From Adineta steineri (Eukaryota; Rotifera; Eurotatoria; Adinetida; Adinetidae), in NCBI GenBank assembly GCA_905250115.1, contig CAJNOI010000030.1, positions 295,451 through 359,450 on the forward strand: DNA of 64,000 nt, in the 5' to 3' direction. Numbering within the stretch: the stretch's first letter is position 1; each line of letters begins with the position of its first letter. The translations under genes were made by a program, and so were the position numbers. Below are positions 45,403-56,857 of this stretch, piece by piece. The notes under the pieces are model-generated. The model ran no database searches and had not been told where the DNA came from. It saw only the letters and a list, made by a program, of their open reading frames with translations.

Positions 45403-45474
45403 TGAGGGTGTGAGTGTGGGGTGTAAGTGTCAGTGACTCTCCTATATCCTACACCGACACTCAAACCCTCCTCA
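45403..45474. repeat. telomere-like hairpin next to the coiled-coil fragment
   Basis: TGAGGGTGTGAGTGTGGGGT, loop around TCAGTGACTCTCC, then CTACACCGACACTCAAACCC and TCCTCA. Confidence 0.7.
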
Positions 45475-46382
45475 TGATGATTATAGCGTAATTGTATGTG
45501 GATCTGGTTGGACCCACATGACGTCTTTCGTATGAAAAAATGAGGACAGCATCGAAGGGTTAAAAGTAGATTTTTGTTAAGTGCTTTTATTTTTCCAACC
45601 TTTGTTTTTGAATGAATCTTGACAACTAAACAAGTTGAATATGATTAGTAATTTAATATACTTTCTGATGTTACTTAAATAGGTTTTATTATATAATTCA
45701 TATGACAAACTAATGGGTAAAAAATGATTTTATTGATTAAAAAAGAAAAATTTTCTACTTCAATATAAATAAAATAAATCAGTATATATTCAAATTTACT
45801 AATTTTATTTGTAATTGATATTCAGATACGAGTTTTTTTTACTATTTTAGGAAGTAAAAACTTTGTAAATATCTATTAATAAAAAATTTTATTTAGAAAT
45901 TTCAAATAAATCATTTTATAGTTATGTTATTTTAACTTAGAAAAAATATTATCAAAGATTAATAAACAATCATTTATCATCTTTTAATTAGAAAAAGTGT
46001 TTAACATGCGTATATATTCAATAATTAAAACTATAAGATTTCTAATTTATTATTTTATTTTTATCAGTTGAGGAGGCATAAAATTCGACATTAAAGATAA
46101 GTTTTTCATGAATAAATCCTATATTATATGATTTATCATCTCTTTTTATTTCGAAGATGTCTCAATTAAAACAAATTCATCACAAAATTTTAGTGACTGT
46201 CCCCGATCAATGTATTTTTCTTAAGTGAATAATTTGACATATTTATTTTATGAATTTATTTAATTAATAAGAAAAAAAATATTTTATACAAAATTATTTC
46301 TAACAATTCATTTATGAACGAATTTTACTATTAAAAGAATTTATTGAATTTTAATACAACTTAATTAATCATTAATAAACAT
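45475..46382. other. AT-rich intergenic, nothing recognised
   Basis: No gene, repeat or RNA structure seen. It would be the expected location of the missing part of the NHL relic, but no NHL-like frame is present. Confidence 0.5.
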
Positions 46383-46523
46383 ATTGCAGGTGGAAATGGT
46401 CAAGGAAATCAAAATAAGCAATTGAATAGTCCCATAGGTTTATCATTTGATAATGAAGAAAATCTTTATGCTGCTGATCTTAAAAATCATCGAATCCAAA
46501 AGTATGAAAAAATTTTAAATTAA
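46383..46523 (+). pseudogene. NHL-repeat gene relic: last repeat and C terminus only
   Basis: The frame IAGGNGQGNQNKQLNSPIGL, then SFDNEENLYAADLKNHRIQK, ending in KILN and TAA, matches the last NHL unit and end of the exon at 17866-18785. The five preceding repeats are absent; the sequence upstream is AT-rich and non-coding. Confidence 0.7.
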
Positions 46524-47174
46524 ATTAGTTTTAATTTCATTTGATAAAAGTTCGATTTTTACTTTTGAAAATAAATAAAAAACATTAATTTGTGAAAAAT
46601 CTTCAACAGAAATAAGTGTAAATAAACTAAAAAGTTTCCCTTTATAAAATCAATAACTTTGTTTTTAATTGTTAGACAAAAAGTAAATAAATATTTGTTG
46701 ATTTTAACTTTAAATTAAAAAACCAAAAGAAACAAAATAATTCGAATAAAATTTATATTGAATGAATTAAATTAGAAGATTTTGAAAGAAAACTGAATTA
46801 GAAAAATCAAATAAAATGCTTTTCAGATTGAGAAAAACATTTAAATTAATGAAGAAAACTTGTAAATAGAAACCAATTGTTACTTTTACTTAGATTTATT
46901 TTTATAGTTTTATCATTTATTGAGAGAAAAGATAAATGAATAAGAATGAAATCTATATTAGTTAATAAAATGATTCACCGAATTTAATTTAATTAAAATA
47001 ATAAAATAGCGAAGAAAAGTCGAATGATTTTTCTATTTTATTGATAAATAAAAGAAAATAAAAAATATCTCTCAATTAAACGATTATTTAACAAATCAAT
47101 AAATATTATTCATTTAAAGAAAATAATGAAATTATATGAATAAATGTTTAATTCAAACTCAATATTAAAAAATA

Positions 47175-47225
47175 GAGTGTAGATGTGAGTGTGGATATTC
47201 GTCAGAGATCACACCCACACCCACT
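47175..47225. repeat. telomere-like hairpin
   Basis: GAGTGTAGATGTGAGTGTGG, loop ATATTCGTCAGAGA, then TCACACCCACACCCAC. Confidence 0.7.
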
Positions 47226-47547
47226 TTTTGCTGAATTTTTTTCACGCAAACGACATCATATCAGTTTTTCTAATTAATTTCCATAAAAGAGGATCTTTTG
47301 AAATACAACATTAACATATAAATTTATTAGTTCGTAATAAAATTCATATTGAGAAACTGAAGAATCAGAAATAACAGGTACAATTAAGATCTATATTTAT
47401 ATAAATTTCTTTGTTATAATGTTTGTATTTGTAAATGTTTGTCAAGAATACAGTACACTCTGGGTCACAGCTAATGTCTTGTTGCTGATAATGACTATAT
47501 TAATAGAGATCGAAAATCTCAGATATGTGTGAATAATTTCATTAAAC

Positions 47548-47608
47548 TGAGGGTAGGTGTAGGTGTGATTATATCTGTTTCTTCCTTATATGCACCCACA
47601 CCCACACT
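47548..47608. repeat. telomere-like hairpin
   Basis: TGAGGGTAGGTGTAGGTGTG, a loop of about 20 nt, then TGCACCCACACCCACAC. Confidence 0.7.
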
Positions 47609-48181
47609 TTTTTTAAAAATATATTTAAAGAATTTAATTTTCTCATTTTTATACATCGAAGATATACTTGAGAAATGATCAAATGAGTAAATACAATATT
47701 TATATATTATTTCTAAGCTGTCTTATCACATCTATATTGTTAGATTATAAATTTAAGTAAACTATTTACTAAAAACATGACAAACATCCAATATAATCCG
47801 TATCTTGAGAGTCTTACTTAAAACTATAGTTATTTCTTTCTTTTATTATAACGTATGGTATGCTGTTTAAAATATCAAATTTATTTTTTATCTTATAAAA
47901 AATCTTTCTTTCTTCTATAGAATACCTGTCTTTGAAGGAGATAAATAGAGTTCATATTATGTAAAATGATCAATTTTATAGAAATCTTTCAAAAAAATAT
48001 TGCTGAATATGTGATTATAAGAATTAGAATAAATGTACAATAAATATCATTATGTTCATATTATTCTCTCTTTAGTTTTGTTGGAAAAAAACTGTGAGAA
48101 ATATTTTAATGAATTCATACCTTTTTCTATAATCGGTGTATATGTCGTTCTTTAATGATTAATAAATTTATATAATTGCTG

Positions 48182-48490
48182 TTATTTTTTGTATTTATAG
48201 CTTGTAGTTACAAATATGTCAGTTTTATACGAAAACACCGTTTCGATTGAATAAGAATGCCTTAAAATAATTGCTGTTCGTACAGTCATCATAAAAGACA
48301 CCTGATTTTTTTTATATTTAGATGGAAAAAGATAAACGTATGAAATATCATCAAGAACTTCAAATGTCGCAAGAATTTTATACATTTTGATTCTGCTTGA
48401 TACACTTGCTATTCGGGACGTTGGACGATATTGAAATCGCTTTTTTTCTGTTTCTATGTTTTTCTCTATATCAATCACAAAACTAGCCAA
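48182..48490 (-). CDS. hypothetical 102-codon frame
   Basis: Starts MASFVIDIEKNIETEKKRFQ and has ordinary amino-acid composition for this genome, but no domain, signal or relative is recognised. Given the many random frames of this size here, it may not be a gene. No splice partner was identified. Confidence 0.2.
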   Translation of the reverse strand: MASFVIDIEKNIETEKKRFQYRPTSRIASVSSRIKMYKILATFEVLDDISYVYLFPSKYKKNQVSFMMTVRTAIILRHSYSIETVFSYKTDIFVTTSYKYKK

Positions 48491-48684
48491 TGATATACAT
48501 CGTGTTAATTTAAAGTTTAACAGCGTCCTCTACAATATACACATTGCAGGAGGAAATTATTCAGCTGGGATCAGAAAAAAGTGTTCACATTCAGAAACGC
48601 GAGAAGTTTATACGAAGGGGATCAAAACCAACAAAAATTGCTCGGGGAGGGTACCAGAAGGTATTTATTAATAGAGGTTTTACT

Positions 48685-48754
48685 GTAGGGTGGGTGTGGA
48701 TGTTCGAGTGAAATAAACAACATATGGTCACATTCAGACTCACATTCACACCCG
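48685..48754. repeat. telomere-like hairpin
   Basis: GTAGGGTGGGTGTGGATG on the left and CAGACTCACATTCACACCCG on the right with a loop of about 30 nt. Confidence 0.65.
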
Positions 48755-48885
48755 CAATAAATCGAACCATAACACAGCCGGATTTTAAAAAGATTTTTTG
48801 ACGTCGTACTTTCAACAAATTTTTATTTTTTTTACTTAAACTTTGATTGTCGGCACAGTGTACCACACCCACCCTCACCCAATAA

Positions 48886-49140
48886 TCGATCAACTTTTTG
48901 TCCTGGTTAAGTATTTGTTGTTGTTGCATTAATAGTTTATCATCCTGGTAAGTTGATGATTATGTAGTCTATGTAGTTCTTTTTCTTGATCAATTAACTT
49001 TTTCCCTTGGTATTTAACTGTTCACGTAGATCTAATATTTCTTCTTGATATTTGTTTAATTTGGCTTCTTAATTTATTTCTATTACCTAAATTCTCTTTC
49101 TGCTTCTGGAACAATAATTCAGTATAGTTATTATCTGTTT
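48886..49140 (-). pseudogene. decayed coiled-coil gene fragment
   Basis: Reads across three frames: TELLFQKQKENLGNRNKLRS, then QYQEEILDLREQLNTKGK, then KKLIDQEKELHRLHNHQL, then DDKLLMQQQQILNQDKKLID. The order and wording (QEEILDL, DDKLLMQQ, LNQD) match the fragment at 45173-45400. At least three frameshifts. It abuts a C-rich telomere-like stretch. Confidence 0.45.
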
Positions 49141-50759
49141 CAGGAAATATTATAAAATTCACTTAACATTTTATCACAGCCATGTTGATTTGTCTAAATA
49201 AAAAGAATTATTTTTCATTATTAAAGTAGGATGAAGTGTCTCACCACAGGTGTATACATTGTGATCTCTACGTATCAATAAATGATATAAATAAATATTA
49301 GGTACTTTATCAAATAGACAGACGAAATTCAAAAACTCAAAGTTGAATGAAGACTTACAATATCTTTTGATTTACACATATTTGACGAATAAGAGAAAAA
49401 GAAGGAAGATACCTTTAGAATAAAGAATAAGTGTGCGTTATATCAACCTGACGGATAAAATAAAGAAAACAAAGTCATGCACATAAGCGAACTAACATTA
49501 TGTCCTTTGGACTAGGCAATATATTCATTTTGTTTCATATCGTTCGCGATGACAAAAGTAATGACTGACAAGTCAAAACTTGATCATTTGTCTAACGTTC
49601 CTTGCATTTTGTTGAAGACTAAATTTGGTCTTAAAAAGAGATAAGCTAAAATAAAATAACTCATTATGTGTGCAATAATAATCAATGATGTATTAAAATA
49701 TCAGTCGAATTCTTTGTATGGTGAACTAAATCTTCAGTTTTATTTAAAGTAAAAATTAAAATCATGTTCATTGGTATTATAATACTAAGAGCTGCATGGC
49801 ATGAAGAAACTATATCTATCATACCCAAATTGTTGGCTTCTTCTTTTTAATTTTAACTGAACCATTCTTTGAAAAAGAAAACTTCATATCTGCGTATGCT
49901 TACGATAGATGAATGAGCAGTTTTAGTTGTTTGCCTAAATTTCTACTTAATATATTACATTTCCTATAACATCACTTCAAATCAAGAGTTCAGATATACA
50001 ATCTATGTATGGATTAATCTAGTAGTCATCAGTAATTTCAGAATATTTAATAGAATCCAAGGTATACTTTCCAAAATATTGCGGTACAAAACTCTACTCG
50101 CTCATATAGAAAGGATGCAAAAGTTCAGTTACTCGAAAACTAAATGGATCCAAAACGTTATATATATATACTCTAAAACCTTCAGAAATTCTAGTAGTTA
50201 ATCAATCTTTCATACATAAAATATTGCATGAGAGTTCTTTATTTCGAACAAACAGGTATTGATACGCTGCCAATTTGTCACTATAATATATTGTAAGCGT
50301 ATACGTTTCGAAATGTCTTCGCTTGAGTGATATTTATTAGTACTTCCGAATGAAACCAATGCTACGGAAATAATCTGACATGCATTCCGGTGAACAGAGA
50401 GATGGACATTTCTTCGTTTAGGTATAATCGATATTACTCTCTCAATGAAAAAATGCCGTTTTTGCTAAAACTCTATGATAAAAACATGAGAACTATTACA
50501 TAAATTTCCTTTTTCTTTCATCTCTCCCGTTAAGCAACTGCTATTAGACAGGCGTCAACCAGTGATACAAGTAACATCGGAGCAAATATGACGCCTTCAA
50601 CAATCGCCAGTTTTGTAGTCTCTACTAATTATGGACACGAAACAAAACTCCTATTGCTACAAGACATCACATATATTTGTTGAATCAATATGAAATGTTG
50701 TAAACATTAAAAGTAAAAGCATTCTTGTTTGTGGTTGCTACCGTTACTAATGATTTCCA

Positions 50760-53700
50760 CTAGTAAGTTAATTTCAGTCCAATATTCTCTTCGCATATTT
50801 TCTCAAGTCGTGCGCGTACGTCATTACCGATTTGATTATTTCCGAGCTTGAGTGTAGTGAGTGTCTATGGAAATGATGAAGTGGAGTGCAGAGAAAGACG
50901 AACGAATATTGTTGTTACTTTGTTGATTTGTAGAGCATTGGCAAGATCTTGTGCTCCTTCATCACCGATTTCATTGAATGTGAGGCCGAGTGTGGTTAGT
51001 GTCTGTGTGAAAAGTGTGTGTGTGACGAAGTGAACTAAAGAGAAAGGAGAATAAGTATTGTTGTTACTTTGTTGATTTGTAGAGCATTGGCAAGATCTCG
51101 TGCTCCTTGATCACCGATTTTATTGTTTGTGAGGTCGAGTAGGGTGAGTGTCTATGTGAGAAGTGTGTGTGTGACGAAGTGAACTAAAGAGAAAGGAGAA
51201 CAAGTATTGTTGTTACTTTGTTGATTTTTAGAGCACTGGCAAGATCTTGTGCTCCTTCATCACCGATTTCATTGGATCGGAGCTCTAGTGTAATGAGTGT
51301 CTGTGTGAAAAGTGTGTCATTGATGAAGTGAAGTGAAGAGAAAAAAGAACAAGTATTGTTGTTACTTTGTTGGTTTGTAGAGCACTGGCAAGATCTTGTG
51401 CTCCTTCATCACCGATTCGATTGAAGAGGAGGTCGAGTGTGGTGAGTGTCTGTGTAAAAAGTATGTGAATGATGAAGTGAAGTGAAGAGGGAGAGGATTA
51501 AGTATTATTGTTACTTCGTTCTTTTGTAGAGCATTGGCAAGATCGTGTGCTCCTTCATCACCGATATAATTGGAACCGAGTCTGAGTGTTGTGAGTGTCT
51601 GTGTGAAAAGTATGTGAAAGATGAAATAATGTTAAGATAAAGAGGAACAAATATTGTTGTTACTTTGTTGATTTGTAGAGCATTGGCAAGATCTTGTGCT
51701 CCTTTAGCACCAATATCACTGCTTTCAAGGCCGAGTGTGATGAGTGTCTGTATGAAAAGTGTGTGAATGATGAAGTGAAATGAAGCGAAGAGAAAGAAGA
51801 ACAAGTATTGTTGTTACTTTGTTGATCCGCAGAGCATCGGCAAGATCTTGTGCACCTTTAGCACTGGTTCTATTGGCTCCGAGGTCGAGTGTGGTGAGTA
51901 TCTATGTGAAAAGGCAATGAATGATGAAGTGAAGAGGAGAAAGAATAAGTGGTGTTGTTACCTTATTGATTTGTAAAGCATTGGCAAGATCTTGCGCTCC
52001 TTTAGCACCGATTGTATTGCAATGAAGGTTGAGTGTGGTGAGTGTCTGTGTGAAAAGTGTGTGAATGATGANNNNNNNNNNTAGAGTACTAGCAAAATGT
52101 TGTGCTCCTTCATCGCCAATTTGATTATCACTAAGGTTGAGTGTGGTGAGTGTCTGTGTAAAAAGTGTGTGAATGATGAAATAATGTGAAGAAGAAGAAG
52201 AACAAGTGTTGCTGTTACTTGATTGATGTGCAGAGCATTGGCTAAATGTTGTGCTCCTTCATGACCGATTTTATTTCTTGTAAGGTTGAGTGTGGTGAGT
52301 GTCTGTGCGAAAAGTGTGTGAGTGATGAAGTGAAGAGGAAGAAGAACAAATATTGTTGTTACTTTGCTGATTTGTAGAGCATTTGCAAGATGTTGTGCTG
52401 CTTTAGCATCGATTTTATTGCTCTGCCAGATCAGTGTGGTGAGCATCTAGATGAAAAGTTCATATAAAGACATGACATAAATAAAAAATGAATGAGAGTT
52501 ACTCTGTTGTGTTGTAATGCATTCCATAAAGATTGTGCTTTAATATATTCGATTTGGTTCCACGAGAGATCTAGTGTGGTGAATGTCTAGATGAAAAAGT
52601 GGAGGTAAAGACACGATACCAAAAAAGGAATAGAGTAGGTGGTCAGTATTGCATGCGATTAGAACAGTAAAATTACTGTTGTTCTGATGGGCGTGTTAGG
52701 TGTATGAATGCAAATAAGAACTTTTATACGTTTTTTATCCTGCACAGTGTTCAATAGTGTTTTGTGAAAATCTAGACTGACTTAAAAGAAGGTACCAAGT
52801 GTGAACTAGGAGTAGAAAGTTTTTATGTATGTGTTGCTTTAGTTTGTGAATGTTTGGGAAAGAAGGAAATACATGTCGGTTAATAACAAGTAGTATGTAA
52901 GCTACTCCTGAGGAGAACAGTTGCGAAGAATCGTATTATGTACCCAAATGACAATGTATTGCAGTGAATGGTTTATAGCGTAGTGAAGTATGGTGTAGCG
53001 CTTGTTAGTATTCTGTAGGTATGACGGAAGATAGTTTTTTATCGGTAGTTATTAGATAGTTTTTTGACATTCATTATTCCGACTCGATATGTATTTTACA
53101 TCAAAACTCTGTTTAAGTTATCGAACTTGATGTTTACGATTTATATAAGTGAGATTATATATTGATTTCGATGCAACCATACGGTTATGTTCATGAAAGC
53201 TACATTCATTTATAAAAAGTGAAAAATAAGTCAAATAATTTATTCTATAATGCTAGACTCATTTTGAGAAAGTGGATGCATGCTAAACGTCATTTAAGAA
53301 AATAAGGCTGACGAATTATGCTCGAAGTTCCGTCCTGAATAAAGCATGCTTCACGTGAAATCCCTTCCGATGCAACGTTTTTTGGTGGAAAACTGCTTTA
53401 GAAGTCGCATTCCTTGAAGAAATATTCAATCTTGGTAGTATGAGTTTGATTGTTGTCGTGAGTCAATTTTCGCTATACTCACAGCCACCGGCACCCTCTG
53501 TTGGACACGCTCTTGAAGGAGTATTTGTCGTAAGTACTTCTCAAGGAAGTATCGAGGACGTTATTTATAACAAGACAAACTAGTTTCTCGAAGGTTAATT
53601 TCTCTCAAAAGCTGATTTTTATTATTCAAATGGCATTTTCAAAAAAGAGGTGCTTGCATACAGGTAAAACGCAAATAATAATGTTTTATCTCTTTTTTTC

Positions 53701-54105
53701 GTTCTTATCTAAACACTGTATATTTATTACATCATACCTAATTTGAAACGTAGAATATTTAGATGAAATTTAATAGAAAGGAAAAAAGGAACTTCTTTTT
53801 CTAAGTATCAGGATACTATTTTTCATATTATCATAATATAAGAAGTGAATGATTGTAGGAATGATAAATAATTCGAGAATTAATGGATGAAAATTAGGCG
53901 ATCATGATAGAAAAAAGCTTACCTGGTACCGATCGTAGCTGTCTAGAATGCTATTGAACCGTTGACATACGCCTGCCATGGAGCATAGGATCGTAAGATC
54001 CGATTGCTGATCGAGAATTCGGTAGACAAGTTCTACCGGTAGTGTAACGAAATTGACGGCTGTTTGATTGGCAATTGTTTGGTTGGTGACTGTTTGATTT
54101 CCCAT
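50760..54105 (-). CDS. F-box / ribonuclease-inhibitor-type LRR protein, one LRR per 84-nt exon (right copy)
   Basis: Exon 1 (53923-54105, 61 codons) has an NQT-repeat N terminus and an F-box (LPVELVYRILDQQSDLTILC). After a 1.3-kb intron come LRR exons of exactly 84 nt: 52503-52586, 52363-52446, 52219-52302, one damaged by a gap (ends 52153), 51962-52045, 51818-51901, 51664-51747, 51515-51598, 51366-51449, 51217-51300, 51068-51151 and 50919-51002. The last exon (50760-50864) carries the final repeat, TLTTLKLGNNQIGND, then a charged tail and TAG. Each exon is phase 0 and encodes 28 residues beginning TLTTL, matching the RI-type LRR. At least 13 repeats form a curved solenoid. Likely an SCF substrate receptor. 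Exon modularity would allow repeat gain or loss without frame damage. Confidence 0.8.
52072..52081. other. assembly gap, 10 N, inside the LRR array
   Basis: The ten N join intron-like sequence (GTGTGTGAATGATGA) to the middle of an LRR exon (TAGAGTACTAGC). By comparison with neighbouring exons about 60 nt (exon 5' part in plus coordinates and intron) are missing, so the gap size is not real. Confidence 0.9.
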
Positions 54106-54150
54106 TGCAGATTGTTGAAGAAAGGTGTGCTCCGTAGCTTTATATGTTAG

Positions 54151-54159
54151 TTATATATA
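54151..54159 (-). promoter_or_regulatory. TATA-like box of the F-box/LRR gene (right)
   Basis: TATATATAA on the minus strand, 46 nt before the ATG at 54105, mirror of 12668-12676. Confidence 0.4.
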
Positions 54160-54480
54160 CTGTTCTTTATCTTATCATTAAATGAGTGAATATTTGTTTT
54201 CTGTCATAGATTTCACATGATGTTGTAATTACTTGTTGGAAGAAAAATAACGAAAAAGAATAATATCAACTGTAGAGGGTTGGGCAAAACTTCGATCAGT
54301 GAGAGAAATGCTGATTTTCAACGGAAAAATAGTGTCTAAATCAAAAATGCTGCTTTCCACGGAAGATAGAATAAAGAACCAGTATCTTTAACTTCGAATT
54401 CTATGCTCATTCAGCGGAAAAATGGAAATCCATAAGAATAATGTTTATTTCTATGAGAAAAATGATTTGGAAAAATGTTT

Positions 54481-54541
54481 GTAAATACAGTCATATATAT
54501 CATAGTTCTTTATTGTTTCTACCCACACCCACACCCTCATT
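54481..54541. repeat. telomere-like element with conserved loop (right)
   Basis: Counterpart of 12288-12346. GTAAATACAGTCATATATAT, then ACCCACACCCACACCCTCAT. Confidence 0.7.
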
Positions 54542-54588
54542 TAGAAAAAAAACAAGTCTTAAACACATTTATATTGTTCCGCCATTGA

Positions 54589-55683
54589 TCAATTCTGAAT
54601 TGAAAATGACGAAACCGTGATGACTGTTAACTCATTATCGATTTTAGAATCAAACATGATAGGTATCCAATCAAATGTTTGTAAATAATTTTTCTTATGA
54701 AATTCTTCTGTTTTAATTGGAAATTGTAAGTGAAATCGAAAGTGAATAAGTGAATATAGATGTTTAATAAGTTCTGATTGTAATTGCTGACCATTGATTA
54801 GATCTGGATGATAGATATTTTTCAATGTTAAATCTTCTAAAGATGATTGATACATTAAAATAAATTTATATAATGTCAAATAAGAAGAAAATTTTCCAAT
54901 GATAATCAGCTTTTTTAAACATTTCGAGACATTAGAAATATTCATTAATTGATCAAATGAGTTAGACGATGAATCTCGAACAACAACATGAAATGATTTA
55001 AGATGAGGGAAAGAACAACATAAATCAAATAATTGTTTTTCGTATCGAATATTAATTTTCAAATGTTCTAAATTAGTCATCAGTTGTACACTTTGAAAAC
55101 CAAATGGAATATAAATTTTATTAATTGATAATGATTGAAGTTGTTGCTGCCATGCACCGTTATTATTAAATAATATTCTAGCTAAACAACAAGTGTCATC
55201 ATGAGACATGTCATCGGATGAATATTCAAGGGATAACGAACGTAATAATGGCGCTATCTTCAGTAGATCAATAAATAACACAGTATTGTCTTCAATATTA
55301 ATAATATGAAATGATTCAAGCTGAATCAATTGAATATTATATTTTGAAAGAATGTTCATTTGTCGACCAGTTAGACGAAGTGATGAAATACAATGAGACA
55401 ATCGAGTATCATTACGAAAATATTTCTTTATCCATTGTTCTGTATCAATCATCACAGGAACAAAATCGAAGTGAACAAGATATTTTAATAGAATAGCTTA
55501 TATTCGATCGGAGTTTATTTCAAAAAATGATTGAACAATAGCACTGGAAGAGAGATACGATAGAATCATCTCTAACAATTCATTTGGTAAACAAAGTAAT
55601 GCTAATGATGTATCTTGGCTAGAGCAAAGACTATTCGATTGCAAATTTTCGTCATCACTTATTTTCTTTGCTAATCGACCCAT
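54589..55683 (-). pseudogene. F-box protein, right copy, broken by a nonsense codon
   Basis: Collinear with the intact left copy (11144-12238) from the ATG at 55681-55683. A single C-to-T change turns the Gln codon of the DRIQAILLQY stretch into TAA at 55498-55500, leaving about 61 residues that still contain the F-box. The rest of the frame stays open to the usual stop, so the lesion is recent. A re-start at a Met near 55455 would give a protein without the F-box. If the arms are alleles, this is a heterozygous null. Confidence 0.8.
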
Positions 55684-55994
55684 CAAAATTTACAAAATAT
55701 AGCTAGTTTATTACAATATCTTAAACAGAACAGGAAAATAATCATATTTTTACTACAAAATCAACATGTATATATATTTCCTGTAGTCTTAATCGATTTT
55801 CAAAAACAAGAAAAACATCAAGTTGTCATAGCCAGAAAGACAGACATTGATGTACATAATTGGATTGGATTTAATATATTCCTTAAGAAAATATCCTTAT
55901 ACAGAGGTCGCTATACATGCATTTTCGATATGTATATGAACTGATTTTATATCAGTCTCTTTATTTATTACTTATACAGGATTGATCGTGAAAA

Positions 55995-56062
55995 TGAGGG
56001 TGTGGGTGTGAATACAGTCATATATATCATATTTCTTCATTGTTTCCACTCACGCACCCTCA
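55995..56062. repeat. telomere-like hairpin with conserved loop (right)
   Basis: TGAGGGTGTGGGTGTGAATA on the left and CCACTCACGCACCCTCA on the right; the loop contains AGTCATATATATCAT. Counterpart of 10771-10832. The two copies have each lost different telomere-like units. Confidence 0.75.
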
Positions 56063-56356
56063 AGACAAAAATAGAAGAAAAGGCTAATAAAAAAAACTGA
56101 CATAATAGAACAAATAAATGGACACAGTTTCGATTGTCGCCAACAATTTATTAAAATTTCTCCGGAGACATGTTCTTTTAATGTTATTGATTTTTTTTAT
56201 CCTAAAAAACGTTCATTTTCATTATGTTGATATTGAAAAACCGTATATCTCTTTTTCTAACAGTTTCTCTATACGCTGCTTCTCTAAAGAAATTTAAAAT
56301 AACTAAAAATCATTCAAATTTCTTCATTATATAAAGAATAATTAGAATTATTCGTT

Positions 56357-56857
56357 TTATCGATATGAAACTCGAATAGATTGTTTTCTTTTTCGCATAG
56401 ATTTTTCATTCAATGATGATATTGATAGGTCTCTTCAGATGTAGAGATTGAATAGACATTGATTGCGACCTGTGTATCATTAAGTATTATTTAGTGATAA
56501 ATTAAATTACATAAAATAATGGTTTTAATGATACAAATTAAACAGGTATTTGTCGAGTTTGTTTTGTTGCAAGCAAAATATATAATAGACGGGAGAGTTT
56601 TTTCTCCAAAAAAAGTTGCTAGACTTATTTCCAGAATTTCTTGTACTATTTGTTTTTTATCTTTAAAAAATATTCCTGCCAAAGTCATGCCTGTTGAAGT
56701 CAATGAAAAATGGACAACTAAGCAAACAAGAGAAGAGAAAGAGGGAGAGACGAAGCAGTTGTAAATTTCATTTCACTTCTGCTGCTTATTTTCTTCGAAC
56801 AAGTCTGTTATTCAAAGCGTATCACTTGAAGTTTCTTTCTTCGTAACCTTGTTTCGT
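56357..56857. other. right-arm-specific insertion of about 0.5 kb
   Basis: The left arm reads directly from CAGTGATGATAC to AAACGAATAATTC at about 10410-10435; here about 0.5 kb intervenes. On the minus strand (56491-56703) the insertion encodes STGMTLAGIFFKD, which resembles the mature start of proteasome subunit beta-7 (TGTTIAGVVYKD), then a weakly similar EKTLPSIIYFACN. It could be a decayed gene fragment captured with the insertion. Neither terminal repeats nor a clear target duplication are visible. Confidence 0.5.

Larger units (their letters stand above)
46524..48181. other. AT-rich intergenic with two hairpins
   Basis: No gene. Hairpins at 47175-47225 and 47548-47608. Confidence 0.5.
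48491..50759. other. gene-poor region with hairpins and a coiled-coil relic
   Basis: Contains the hairpin at 48685-48754, a C-rich half-element (ACCACACCCACCCTCACCC) at 48862-48880, and the coiled-coil relic. From 49200 to 50750 nothing is recognised. The minus-strand frame 48591-48929 is mostly hairpin sequence. Confidence 0.45.
54106..54588. other. intergenic region between F-box/LRR and F-box genes (right)
   Basis: Mirror of 12239-12721, with the half-hairpin at 54481-54541. Confidence 0.5.

Noticed and set aside
48591..48929. 112-codon minus-strand frame
   Set aside because: It runs across two telomere-like stretches and the end of the coiled-coil relic; the parts belong to different features.
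50848..51900. Regular spacing of similar units, first considered as a CRISPR-like array
   Set aside because: The repeated units are in-frame 84-nt LRR exons with GT-AG introns in an animal gene.
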